Under the pieces are notes generated by a model that saw only the letters and a program-made list of their open reading frames with translations, had not been told where the DNA came from and made no database searches. A DNA stretch of 32,720 nucleotides from Byssochlamys sp. IMV 00236 (lineage: Eukaryota; Ascomycota; Eurotiomycetes; Eurotiales; Thermoascaceae), in the NCBI GenBank assembly GCA_001931875.2, contig MSJH02000526.1, positions 1 through 32,720 on the forward strand, written 5' to 3'. A program made the translations under genes and the position numbers. The number at the start of each line of letters is the position of its first letter. The stretch's first letter is position 1. Shown here in pieces: positions 21,517 to 32,238 of the stretch.

Positions 21517-22270
21517 AAAAAGTGATTGTGGAAAATTATACATCAAGAGTTGAATGAAGCTAGAGCAAAACCACGAGCTGAATATCTTTGGAAAACCTTG
21601 TATGATTGCCATCCCACATGGAACAAGCGACTATATTGGTTTTGCAGTAAAGGAGCAAGAAGACCAGATATCAGCTAGTCATTACCCAAATAAAGGCGAC
21701 GATGTAGGAAAGTAGCAGAGCTGTATACTAGAAAGATTGACCAATTCATTCAAAAATTCAGTATATGCCCAGCATTTATGTTTTATTTTAAAAACTATTA
21801 CTTAGAGTGAGTTGGTACAACCAATTGATGACAAACTATTTACAAAGAAAGGGGAACAGAAGTCTGGATCGCTTAGTCTTGGTTGATGATGTTCATACCG
21901 ATCTTATGCACATTACCGCAAGGATGTCTTCTAATATCGGACGTATGAGCTCAGAGACTAGAGAGGCAAGAAAAAGAATGATTGCAGCAGAAGAGATCAA
22001 TGAGCTGTCATTAGAAGATATGGTGCAGAAATTGTATATCGAAGAAGAAGTTTGCTATATTGTCAAGCCTTTCACGACGCAAGCTGTATACGATATATCA
22101 ACTGAACAACGAATGATGACTGCATGCAATTGTATAGACTTTCAACGAAATAGGCGTGCCTGTAAGCATATGTATTTGGTTTATCGCTTCGATATCGCAT
22201 TTTCTTCCACGTCGCTCATGTCAACCGTAATCTTTTCAGAGCAGATACTGGCAGAATGTTTTACATGGTA
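21517..22270 (+). mobile_element. MULE transposase remnant A: N-terminus fused to SWIM C-terminus
   Basis: Plus-strand debris of a Mutator-like (MULE) transposase. At 21529-21672 the frame reads KPRAEYLWKTLYDCH, matching RPRADYLWRSLYECH of remnant B, the start of the N-terminal FAR1/WRKY-like DNA-binding zinc domain. From about 21736 the C-terminal part follows: YTRKIDQF...YYLE, a premature stop or frameshift near 21808, then SWYNQLMTNYL and C107-N-C109...C119-K-H121 (22125-22169), a CxCx9CxH SWIM zinc finger typical of MULE C-termini. The whole catalytic DDE core is missing, so the copy has an internal deletion and several frame breaks. It ends against remnant B near 22190. Confidence 0.75.
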
Positions 22271-22878
22271 GAGCCAGTGACTTACAGGCAAGAAAGATCT
22301 ATCAGTAGTGAAGAGGTATGCAACAGGACAGCCAGTTCCAGTTCCTGCATGTCTGATCACCAAAGTATGCAACAAACTATCTTTAAATGCAGTCGTATTA
22401 TGCGTTGTATCCAAAGAAAAATCCTTCGTTTCGGATAAAAGGGATGCTTGCCAAGTTGAGCAGAATCCAAAGGTGAGTGAACTGTCGTAGTCATTGTCGA
22501 TGAATACATTGTAATTCTTTGATTCCAAGTTATTCAGCCAGAGTTTGACAGAGGCTTTCTGATCAGCATGCCTCTTGTAGGCTCTTTCAGATACCTTTCT
22601 GAAGATGTTGTGCACATCTTCACTATGAATAAAGTTATCCCTGTGAGGAATGCTTGTTGAAGCTTTATTGCGAGAGCAAAATGCTCTATGCATAGCAAAA
22701 CATACGCTTCTTGTATTGTATCCTTCTTGCAGTCGCTGAAGGATGGCTTCTTTGACGTTTACAGACAGAGGAAGATACTCAAGATCTCCTGCAGAGCCGA
22801 GTACATGACAGTGGTTACCATCCACTGTGATAACCACTTCCTCAGGGTTGCTACCAAACGAGAGTTGTATCCGATCTT

Positions 22879-22920
<42 letters not shown>

Positions 22921-23192
22921 AAGGTTCTTTGAATGGCCATAGTGTGTCGCTTGCTTCCAGCGCGATGGCATTCATACAGACTTCTCCAAAGGTAGTCTGC
23001 ACGTGGTCTACCTCTAGCTCCATCCAAATCTTGATCCGTGATGTCATTTCTAGCTGTCTTTCTAATGACCCACTTGACACCATGCTTAACAACATGGCTC
23101 TCAATGACTTTCTTGTACTGAGTGATATCTGTAACTTGAAGCTCAGGTACAGGGCTGTAAGCAGCAATGTTAATTTCAGTTGCAGAGTTCAT
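22181..23192 (-). mobile_element. MULE transposase remnant B: N-terminus and first part of DDE core
   Basis: Minus-strand MULE transposase debris. The N-terminal part, from the ATG at 23192, contains RPRADYLWRSLYECHRAGSKR, the first zinc-domain half. It then runs into a 35-base T tract (poly-Lys codons on this strand) and loses frame. After it come VDGNHCH and YLPLSVNVKEAILQRLQEGY. The DDE core follows: FSLDTTHN (first Asp at about 22410) and KITVDMSDVE (second Asp at about 22221), with HTLVIR and GCPVAYLFTTDRS between them, typical of MULE. The frame ends at 22181, so the third catalytic Glu and the SWIM finger are missing. A polyA/T slippage tract and other frame breaks make it inactive. 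Confidence 0.82.
22884..22918. repeat. 35-base poly(T) homopolymer inside MULE remnant B
   Basis: An uninterrupted run of 35 T on the plus strand, equal to poly(A)/poly-Lys on the transposase strand. It sits in the linker of the N-terminal zinc domain. The reading frame before it and the frame after it differ, so its length change or nearby indels broke the protein. Assembly length of such a run is also unreliable. Confidence 0.95.
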
Positions 23193-23589
23193 TTTTAAAA
23201 AGGCAGAAATAGAGAGAATAGTAGAGCTATAAAATAAGAAGTAATGTTGTGTTTATTGTATTAATATTTGTTTTAAAAGAACAAGATGTCGGTGACTAAC
23301 AACTTGGATTATTGAGAAGAAATGATTTAGTTTGAAAAAAAAAAAAAAAAAAAGGAACACAAAGTTTAAAGAAAACCTATAACAAAAGCAGTATTTTTCG
23401 TTGGGTATTTACGTGGATGCAAGGAGACGGTCACACGTCATTCATTTGATGGAGACTGGGGGCGCGGGCTGAACATGACTACAGCGACGCTCGGAATTGG
23501 AAAATCTTTTTTATGAAACCCGCCCATAGCTCTTGGACGGTGAATCCTCTGTCAAGCAAGGGGTCCTTTCTTTTTTTTTGGTTGTAGCC
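23193..23589. other. Right flank of the transposon island and MRPL16 promoter
   Basis: About 400 bp with an A19 run at 23335-23353 and a GC-rich block at about 23459-23495 just before MRPL16. The transposon end and its terminal inverted repeat should be here or nearby, but I could not define them. Confidence 0.4.
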
Positions 23590-24234
23590 ATGTTTTCACT
23601 CACCAAAAGAAATGTATGGAATGCTGTCAATCAAACCTCGTCTATAATCTCTAGTGTATTTCAGAGACCCACCATCCAACCTCTGTTGTCCATCACTGCC
23701 GTCCGTTTTGCATCCAACTTTTCACCAAGACGTACAAAATACAAAAAAGCACAAAAGGGCAAGATCCCTATTCCGATTGGCGGTTCAACCAAGGGAACAA
23801 CCGTTGAATTTGGCGACTATGGATTGCGTGTGAAGGAAGGTTGTCGTTTGACCAGTCGCCAACTGACGGCAGTACACAACACACTTCGTAGAAAGATCAA
23901 ACCCATCAAGGGTTCACAGTTATGGATGCGTGTGTTTCCTGATATTCCAGTTACAAGTAAAGGCAATGAAGTACGTATGGGTAAAGGTAAAGGTACATTC
24001 GAGTACTGGGCTTGTCGTGTACCCTTGAACAGAGTTGTTTTTGAAATCGGTGGAATGAGAAAGGAAATCGCAAAGGAAGCTTTCAGACTTGTGTCTAATA
24101 AATTACCTGTCAAGACAGAAATGATTGATCGTAAGACAAAGCCAATTGTTGGCGCTCATGGTCTGCCACCAGTAAAGCCAGTGGAGACAGCAACAAAACC
24201 AGTGGAAGCAGTATCGACAGAAGCACAAAACTAA
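23590..24234 (+). CDS. MRPL16: Mitochondrial large-subunit ribosomal protein uL16m
   Basis: Mitochondrial 54S/39S ribosomal protein bL16-type, which contacts tRNA near the peptidyl-transferase centre. Intronless, 214 residues. The first 45 residues (MFSLTKRNVWNAVNQ...FASNFS) form a basic, Ser-rich presequence typical of mitochondrial import. Conserved core: YGLRVKEGCRLTSRQLTA, LRRKIKP, LWMRVFPDIPVTSKGNEVRM, GKGKGTFEYWACRV and RVVFEIGG, all diagnostic of uL16. A variable Pro/Thr/Glu-rich tail of about 30 residues follows. The ATG at 23590 is the first in the frame that begins a plausible presequence; earlier in-frame sequence lacks ATG. It is convergent with the Zn2Cys6 gene 245 bp away. Confidence 0.96.
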   Translation: MFSLTKRNVWNAVNQTSSIISSVFQRPTIQPLLSITAVRFASNFSPRRTKYKKAQKGKIPIPIGGSTKGTTVEFGDYGLRVKEGCRLTSRQLTAVHNTLRRKIKPIKGSQLWMRVFPDIPVTSKGNEVRMGKGKGTFEYWACRVPLNRVVFEIGGMRKEIAKEAFRLVSNKLPVKTEMIDRKTKPIVGAHGLPPVKPVETATKPVEAVSTEAQN

Positions 24235-24479
24235 ATCACATTTATTGTATAAAATAAAAGAAGAGAGAGAAATAGATAGTGTATCATTTATTATAATAAA
24301 CTCTGCAATGTGAGTCTTCTTTGTAACAAATAGTCAACAAGGAAGCGGTCTATGATAATCCGTCATGAAAGACAACATTAAAACTATTTTTAATTTTTTA
24401 TTTTTTTCAAATTTGATATAGACAAATGTTTATATATTACAACGAATCTAACAAAAGAAAGAACAGAAAGACTACATGT

Positions 24480-25774
24480 TTAAGGCGAAGTAGCAGATTG
24501 AGGACGACTGGGGGGAGGTGTGTTTTCTTGATTGCCTTCAACCTTGACAGCATCACCGCCTTCTTGTTTTGGCGCATCATTGCGATCCAAGACAGCACTA
24601 CAGAGTCTAGATAAAATGGTCAATTTTGACCCTTCGTCGTCATCATCTTCTGCCTTTGTATCCACAGAAGTTGTGGCCGTGGGAGTAGCAGCCTGAGCAG
24701 GACTATTGGTGTTGCTTAAGTTCTGTTGCTGAGGCTGGGCTTGCTGAGACTGTTGTTGTTGTTGTTGTTGCTGTTGTTGCTGTTGTTGCACGTTAGCATT
24801 ATCCATTAATTGCTGTTGATGTGGCTGCTGTTGTTGTTGTTGTTGTTGTTGTTGAGGAGGAAGTGATTGTTGATGTTGAGGGGAGATGATATTCATAGCG
24901 GCTTGATAAGACATGACAGGAGGATTGGTAGGATACATTTGCTGAATGGAAGCAGGTACCATATACGCTTGTGGCATCATTTGACCATTGCTGGTGTAAG
25001 CTGCATAAGGATCGTAATGCCCAGTAGGGAAGGGATGGTATGGGATGGGGATAGCGGCAGCACGCACACCATTAGCATACATTGGTGCACTGGTCATAGG
25101 TGAAGCCATATTTGGAGTGGAGGCACCTGAAGATGCAGCACTTTCGCCGCCTATAAACCCAATCAATACCTTTTCTTTCTCTTTTTTTTCATTTTTATTT
25201 ATATATATCTTACCAGTCTTGTTTCTCTTCTTATAGGGCCCACGTTTAATACCCTTCTTACGTTCCTTACGAACAGAGTTGACACAAGTATCTGTAATAC
25301 CATACTTGATACATCTTTGACAAGGTCTACCAATATCACATTTCTTACAAGCCTTTTGACAATTCACTTAAAAAGGTATTAGGTTTTTTGGATGTTATTT
25401 CTCTTTTTCCTCTTATACGTACCACATGCATTCTTAACTTGCTTTCTCTTTGGCTTACCATGAGCACCTAATTCGACAGGAGCAGCAGGGTTACCAGCAG
25501 CAGCAGCGGCGGCCGCGGCAGCGGCAGCAAGTGCATTAGGATCTTGTTCTTTTCTTTGAGCAGCAGCCAGGACAGACAATGGTTGCATAGCAGCAGGAGA
25601 ATAAATAGCAAGGTTGGGACCTGTTAATAAAGGTTGAGGTTGTTGAGCTTGTTGTTGACTGCCATCTTGAGATTGATTAGGTTGAACTTGTTGTTGCTGT
25701 TGACCTTGTTGCTGCTGTTGTTGTTGCGTAGCAGGGGTCTCATAACCAGCAAAGTAAGCAGAATATTGTTGCAT
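24480..25774 (-). CDS. Zn2Cys6 transcription factor with polyQ and polyAla tracts
   Basis: Fungal-type binuclear zinc cluster regulator. Exons 25423-25774, 25214-25366 and 24480-25150 give 391 residues. The zinc cluster is C117-x2-C120-x6-C127-x5-C133-x2-C136-x8-C145, with an extra C124. A basic tail RKERKKGIKRGPYKKR follows, as in a family of early-diverging-fungus and basidiomycete C6 factors with this exact tail type. Before the cluster are Gln-rich repeats and a run of 11 Ala; after it are several polyQ tracts (CAA/CAG repeats, forward 24752-24855). The C-terminus has an acidic DDDDEG and a PPPSRPQS motif. Its targets are unknown; a role in carbon-source or metabolic control is a guess. 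Intron 2 (63 nt) is divisible by three without stops. Confidence 0.9.
24741..24858 (-). repeat. polyQ-coding CAA/CAG repeat tracts
   Basis: Two trinucleotide-rich stretches, forward TTG/CTG, encode Gln runs of 13 and about 10 in the Zn2Cys6 protein. Mixed codons, so not a pure microsatellite. Confidence 0.85.
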
Positions 25775-26442
25775 TATCTACAGACTTGGTTTAATACGAC
25801 ATTACTTTTCAATGGCACATGCATTAATATTACCAGAATTAGTTTTTTTTGTGTGTGTATATATGAAATAAGCTTGGGTTAAATAATAAGGTCTTCTTTA
25901 AGAAATATGGTTTTTAAAAATTGCCAAAAGGAAAGAATTGAGTTGCACGTAGTTTGATAACTTTTTCAGGTCGTTAACGGAGTGTTTGTAGCTAAAGAGG
26001 TTCAAACAGTTATCGGAGCACCAAAGGAATATGTTGAATAGCAGACAATAACTGAGAAATAAAGAGGAAAAAAAAATTTTTATTTTTTCAAAGCCATTCA
26101 GACCCAGGGAAATTGAAGAATATTCCATGACTGTTTATTGTGACTTATGGTTGAGACTTTTTCAATCTACGCACATGATGACATCTAAGTCAAGTTTGCA
26201 TGAGTTTCAGAAAGAAAAAAGGCATATAAATATTTATATGTGTGCACCTGATGAATTAGTAATAATTAATAAGCATAGTTGATCTTTCAAAGGAAGAAGT
26301 GTATTTTGTATAGTAGTGCCTGAGAGTGTATTTGACTCTCAGATTAAATAAGAGTACATTGCATAAAGTGCTACCCTTAAAGACCATTTCAAGATGATCA
26401 AGCATTTTTTATTGTATTTTCAATAGTTACAAAATACATTAA
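25775..26442. other. Intergenic: Zn2Cys6 promoter and FSH-type gene 3' flank
   Basis: 668 bp between two minus-strand genes. It is AT-rich, with (GT)n-like sequence at 25849-25858 and TA-rich leader. No gene was supported. Confidence 0.4.
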
Positions 26443-27351
26443 TTAAACATACTGCGAAAGAAAGTTTATTAGTGCTTTTTGACTTGTCGAAGTTGAGGGC
26501 AAATAATGTCTAAAAAATAAGACATCAGTTATAAACTCCTCCTCTCTCTCTATCTCTTGTTTACTTACCCTCCCATATGACGAAAGATGACAGGGTTTTC
26601 AAATGCCTCAGTAAGAGACAGCATTTTCTCTGGTAGTACAAGTGTATCCAGATCACCAATATAATGAAGACTGGGCGTCTTTACTTTATGTTCTGTAGTT
26701 AACAACGTATTGGTTGCCTCTTGCATGGTTGGTTTAAAACCAGAAACGAGGATTGTAAATTTAAAAGGAGGATGATCAAAAGAAGAGAATTCATGGCTTT
26801 TGTTTTCTAGTAACTCGGTTAACAATGCAGCAAAGGCTGCACCTTGTGAAAAACCAAGTATACCATCAAAGGGACCCTTTTATAGACATGAAGGATACGT
26901 TTAGATTATCTTTTTCTTCTTCTCTTTCTGTTTTTTGTTTACCTGGTTCTTTAGTACTTGTTGAATATATGCAACAGATTCTTTATAGCCAATAAAATAG
27001 CCGTCCTTTGTAGGTTTATATCTGGGTGCATACCACCAACCAAATGGCTTGTGTTCTATAGCTCGATTTGGTATTCTTTTTCTTTATATAGTCATTGCAT
27101 ACGTACCTTCAGAGACATCATCATCACTTTCTGCTACATATTCACTAGATAGTGTAGGTGGCTTGATATGATGAGGAGCAGTAATATACACTTGGATATA
27201 TTAAACCATGTCCCCGATTCTTTTTAACAGTCATACCTAATTCAGCCAGGTGATCCACGCTTTTTCGTATAGCAGATGTTCGCTTTTGGAACATGATTGC
27301 ATTTTGAGTGTATCCATGTAGGCATAGTATCTTCAATTTATGAGATGCCAT
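26443..27351 (-). CDS. FSH-family serine hydrolase
   Basis: Alpha/beta-hydrolase of the FSH (family of serine hydrolases) group, related to yeast FSH1-3; natural substrates are poorly known, esterase activity likely. Exons 27237-27351, 27107-27190, 26943-27055, 26569-26876 and 26443-26509 join to 228 residues. Seen: KILCLHGYTQN (first strand and oxyanion loop), the nucleophile S114 in GFSQGAA, D181 in GDLDTLVLP and H208 in MGGHYLP, a complete catalytic triad. All four introns are in frame, one of 46 nt. The segment between residues 40 and 70 (HHIKPPT...SDDDVSE) is an acidic insertion. The length equals the family norm. The start was chosen as the only ATG before the first strand. Confidence 0.93.
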
Positions 27352-29012
27352 TCTTTTTATAGGAAAAAGAAGAAAAAAGAGGGGGAATACTACGTGCGCT
27401 CCGTTTTTACTAAAGGCACCCTTTTTGTGTGTGCTAGGCTCCGTTTTACTTCACTAGCTGAGCTTTCAAATCCGTTATACGCTCATTATACAGGCCAATT
27501 AAACAATAAAGGTTTACTATTAAGGGACTTCATTAAGCAAACTAAAGCCATATACAAAAATGATATGCCTCTAGCAATAACAGAGCGCACGTAGTAATCC
27601 CCACATAAATAAGAATGAAAGTAATAACAGCATTTCTTTTTATCTCTTCTCGAAAAGAAACAAACCAATACGCTGAAAAGTTTTGCTGGACAACATCATA
27701 GGTAAAGGGTAGAGGTAGTGCCCGTAGAGTTAGTCTAACTTCTGGTGTATTTTCTGGTGCATGTAGTATTTCCCTATCTAAATATATTTCATATCAAAAT
27801 GTTGCTTTTGCCCACTATAATGGAGAAACTCAATCAGATCAAGGTAATAATTTTTAATACAATTTCTACGTAGTATTGATGTATTTCGAGTAGGAGATCA
27901 TTAGTAGCACACTGAAGAACCTTTATGAAGCAACTGAAAATAGAGATGACCAGGAGGATTTAACTCCACATATAAGAACACCATGTGCAAGTCCAGTGCA
28001 CACAAAAATCTCCCAATAAGTGCTTTAATGAGTTTATTTTTAATCGTCAGTTAAAATATCATAAAATCCAATGCAATTGCACCTATTCTTTTCTGAGAGA
28101 TTTTCTTCGAAATCTAGTGAATCGTTGAGACTTGTTCATAGTGTATACCTAAATTCTAGTTTAACCTTTTTCCTTTCAGATTGAATGCTTAAAAGTGGGG
28201 TTACCATCATTTTCGGATAGACGACAATCTTTTTTTCAGAACGATAAATTCCACTGGGTAATACAAAAGGAGCACTGCAAAATCCAATAGGAAGGCAATA
28301 CTCCTCCAAACTGCAAAAGCATTTATATACCACAATAAAACATTCGATTGCTGGACAACTATCATCAGTAGATTGAGGGCAAAGCTACAATATATAAAGG
28401 TATTTATTTTATGAAACAGAATGTAACACTATGAGTAGTACGATTCTATTAATTTGGTAGAAAATATCCAAAAGTTGTCAGGCAAAAGAGAGACCATTTA
28501 AATGTTATACGTCAAAAGTTCTACTTGCAATGTAAATCCAATTTTATTACTTTTTAAAAGCAAAATAGTCAACATATTCGATGAATTACTATAAACTATG
28601 ATTGCTTATTGAAACCTCATAGATTGGTAGGGCATAGACAAGGCTATTGTTAAAAGCATATTCTATAAATTATTCCGAATTGTAGCATTCATGTATAAAT
28701 CGAATTATTTTGCAGTGTCTCTAGTACTATTCTATTAGATAATGTGGTCAAATTTTATGTCAACTCTGATTGAAACATACGGTAAATGCGTTTGAACTCT
28801 TTATTTTTCTATGGATATCTATTCTGTGTCTTTCTTCTTCTGTTGAAAATGCGCATATAATGATGGCAGGTTGATATCACTTTTTAAACTCTGCATAAAA
28901 AGGTTAAATATGTCCCGAAGTAATAGATTGTAATTCCGATATTCTTGGCAAATCGCTTTATATTTGATCGATTGTTTCAGCTTTTTCCCTTTTCTTTTCC
29001 TTTCAAGCAAAA
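27352..29012. other. Gene-poor stretch with a degraded reading frame
   Basis: About 1.66 kb between the FSH-type gene and the membrane-protein gene. At 27615-27857 an 80-codon frame is open except for one in-frame TAG (27699). A second segment in the same absolute frame (27894-28019) follows an intron-like GT-AG stretch whose splicing would shift frame by one. These look like a decayed coding sequence, perhaps transposon-derived; no family could be named. The right part should hold the promoter of the next gene. Confidence 0.4.
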
Positions 29013-30732
29013 ATGGAAAAGTCTAATCACCCAAAGGCTGAATACATTGCTGTTCCTACAGAGGAAGTAACGGTGTATGAAGAGCAGCCCAAGAGATGTA
29101 ATGCTAAGCGCTTTATCGTGTTCTTTCTGAAAGGTCTTCTTGGAGCTCTTGTACTTCTTACCTTGGTTATTCCTGGCATTGATCGTCTTTCTCAAAGGAT
29201 GTTTGGATCTGAAACAGTAAGCTCATCAATTCTTCACCCTTCTATTTACTCATGTTTTTAAAAAGGAACATTTTGAAATCATGCCTTATGATTCTTTCAA
29301 TCCAAACGTACATATAACATTGATCAATTTTTTTTTTTTAACATGTTATTTTTAGGTTCCAGAATTGCGCGAACCTTGCTTTTTAAGACATAATGACAAT
29401 TATGCTGAATTGAATGAATTCATGGATGAGTTACACCAAACAATGGGTCCACTTCCATCACCATCTAGCGGCCCCCACCACCATCACCGTCATCATCGTC
29501 ATGGAAAACATCATCCAGCACCACCTGGAGATGAAAGACTTGATTTTGACGATGCATCAAGTAAGTGTACTCTACAAAATTGTATACATCTTTTTTTTAA
29601 AAAAAAATTGAAACAGCTGATATTCTTCAACTTTCAAAAGACAGTAAGTTTGCAAGACTATATCAAAGCGCATTTATTTACTTTTTTTTTTTTTAGAAGA
29701 TAAAAAGGAAAAGCATCACTGGAAGCCATTCTGTAAGCTTCATAAACTCGAAGCTGAATCTACAGTATTTGCTTTCAAGACTGACGACTACAAAAAGGCC
29801 AAGTTCTTCTTGAACGGTCACTTTAACCGCGGAGGACATGTTCGTGTTTCCAAGTCGAAGGATGCCTCTGTTGACTTTGTCAAGGTGAATGTCACCATTT
29901 ATGCCGGCCGTTCTGAACTCCGTTCTGAGGCTCAAATTTCGGCATTTGAGCATGAAGGTGACTACGTCGTTCAATTGGAACGCGATCCCAAGCATCCTCC
30001 TCCTCCTTTCCCATTCCCTCCTCCTCATCATCATCATCGCCATCACAAGCCCAAGCAAGAGGACTGTCTGGTTTATAGCGTTGATATCGAGTTCCCTCAA
30101 AACACAGAATACTATGAGGAACTTCAATTCCACGTTAAACAAACTCAGCGTATCGAAGGTGGTCATGGTATTGAAGAGATCTCATTTGGTACCATTAAGG
30201 CTGGTTTAGGCCGCGGTGCCATCATTTTCGATGTAAGTTGAATGTAACTTGATTGAAAATTAATAACGTGTTATACGCACATAGGGATTAAAAGCCAAGA
30301 CGATCAAGCTTGGCGTCTTACGTGGTGTTGTCATGGGCAATTACCAACCTGAGGAAAAGTTCTTGGCAGGTTCCGTTCACGGTGCTACAAAGGTTAAGCT
30401 CGAGCCAACCGGAGAACACTTTAATGTCACTGCTGCTTCCACTTTTGGACCCGCTTCGGTTGATCTTGTAAGTTTTTTTTTTTAAAAAAAAGTGTATCAT
30501 ACCAGTCCCATTAACTCAATGTATGTAGCCTGCTGATAGCTTTTCTGGTGATTTCGGTTTATTCCATTTCTTTGGTCCTGCCCCTACCATTGAAGCACCT
30601 AACCCTGAAGACATCCATGTTACCAAATTAAAGCATGGTGTCAAGGCTGGTTATTACAAGGAAGAGCATACAGGATCTCGTGTGATCATCTCTGCCAAAT
30701 TCCATGGAGCTCCTGCCCTCTATTTGAATTAA
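29013..30732 (+). CDS. His-rich single-pass type II membrane protein, function unknown
   Basis: Not recognised as a named family. Six exons (29013-29216, 29356-29560, 29617-29643, 29697-30232, 30285-30467 and 30529-30732) give 452 residues. Residues 1-33 are hydrophilic, 34-54 (FIVFFLKGLLGALVLLTLVI) are hydrophobic, with basic residues before it, so a signal anchor with the C-terminus outside or luminal is likely. A Pro/His-rich linker (HHHHRHHRHGKHH, residues 109-121) follows, then a large domain rich in beta-strand-like alternation, with a second His/Pro tract (HHHHRHH) in the middle. Repeated strand patterns toward the end recall DUF4097-like adhesin solenoids, but this is weak. His clusters may bind metals. 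Exon 3 is a 27-nt microexon. The start is the first ATG, with a good frame. Confidence 0.82.
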
Positions 30733-31169
30733 GTGGCTCACAAAAAGCAATCTTTTTTAAAAAATAAAAAAAATAAGCTTACATGTCCAATACATATAAT
30801 ATGTAGTTTTTCTGTGTGTGTGTGACAGATTCATTCATGCAAGGAGTTGCACAATGAATAAGTGAGGAAGCATTTATAAGCGTACAACAGCACTCTGTAT
30901 AATCTACAGAATAGCCAGAGAGATGAACACTTGTTTTACAGTAAACAGAAGAAAGCTACAAGTTCTTGTTTGTACTTGAGCAAATCGTATTTTATTCATG
31001 TTTGTCGTAATGACACAAATCAACCTTTTAGTATCTTGATTGATGACCTTTCAAAACGAATGCAAAACTGTCTATGAACAATTGAAAGCATATATAGCTC
31101 TTCACTTGACAAATCGTACGTCGTGGCTTTTTTTTTGTTCTTCCTTTTGAAAAGGGCCAATTGGTATAT
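30733..31169. other. Convergent 3' intergenic region
   Basis: 437 bp between convergent stop codons, AT-rich, with a short (GT)n tract at 30816-30824. No gene was seen. Confidence 0.4.
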
Positions 31170-32057
31170 TTACAGATCGAGCACAGAATGGCTTGGGTAC
31201 TTGAGTAAATTCTGGACATAATCATTCACATCTTCGTGCGGCTGAAATGCAAAAGGCCTTTCTCGCTATATAGTGTAAGAAGAATATCTAATACCTTTTA
31301 TTAGACTTACGAGCGCTTTCCTTGCATTTATATTCTTTTGTCGCCACTCGTCCAACTGATTCTGTTCTCGACTCAGAGCTTCTTCTCTATCTCGTACCTT
31401 TATGCCAACATCATGTGCCACTTGTTGATACTGAGCCTCCATATCTTTCCTTGCATCGTCCTAAAGTACATGAGTCCTTTTTTTAATGACTGAAAAGTGT
31501 ATATACTTTACAACAAGTTGATCTAACCCCATATTGAGCATGTTAGGATCGATATTTCCTGGAAACAACAATTGCTTCAGTTTTCGATCAATGGCTGTAA
31601 CCACAGGACGTAAAATATATTCGACTTGATGTTGAGAGACATTAGGCGTGTCTTGTAATACGTTTGAAATGGTTTTTCTTATAACTGTCAATTTTTTGCG
31701 TGTGTGTGTATAGACAATCTAACTTACCGGTACTCTCTGGTTAATAAATCTCGAAAGTTTTGTGAGGCTAATTTTGATAAAGGCTCGAATGAAGTGTTTT
31801 TAGGAATTCGCTTTTTTGTTTCTAATGACAATGAGTAAACATATGGTTTATATTGTAAAATCCCCTTTTTCTTTTTTACTAATGTCTAATTCAACTTGTT
31901 TCAATGATACAAAGTTTGGTACTTGAGTACTTGCAGTAATCACAGTTGTTGTTGGTTTCACACTTGTATCCACTGAAGCAGTGCCATACTGTGGTGTATC
32001 AATGTCATCAGGTTGTAGTATCTGTGCTTGGAGCTGTTGACGTCGTTGATTGTACAT
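31170..32057 (-). CDS. Small helical, coiled-coil protein, function unknown
   Basis: Not recognised. Five exons (31880-32057, 31728-31821, 31512-31677, 31311-31460 and 31170-31265) give 227 residues. The N-terminus is Gln/Thr-rich and disordered. From about residue 60 the protein is charged and helical, with SFEPLSKLASQNFRDLL, a middle segment with NVLQDTPNVSQHQVEYILRP, and a coiled-coil-like stretch MEAQYQQVAHDVGIKVRDRE. Intron 2 must use an AAG acceptor (31678-31679), because the ACAG 10 nt upstream would lead to a stop. Gene order (just left of a MULE remnant) suggests no link. Kinetochore or structural roles are possible but unsupported. Confidence 0.7.
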
Positions 32058-32238
32058 GAAAAAAAAGAGTGAAAAAAGTCACGTAACTCATGCAAGTGAA
32101 TGATAAGGGGGACTTTTAATGTTGTGAGACTGTATGTATCTACCAAGATATAAAAAGTTTAAAATACAGCATACTATATGTCTTACTCATAATATGCTTA
32201 TTTATACAGTCTATCATAGTAATATCTGCTTATGTACC

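Noticed and set aside
22827..23198. Phe- or Lys-run reading frames around the T35 tract
   Set aside because: They arise from the homopolymer; the only meaningful frames there belong to the MULE remnant on the minus strand.
31682..31690. ACAG acceptor in intron 2 of the coiled-coil gene at 31170-32057
   Set aside because: Using it leads to a premature stop; the AAG ten bases further keeps the frame.
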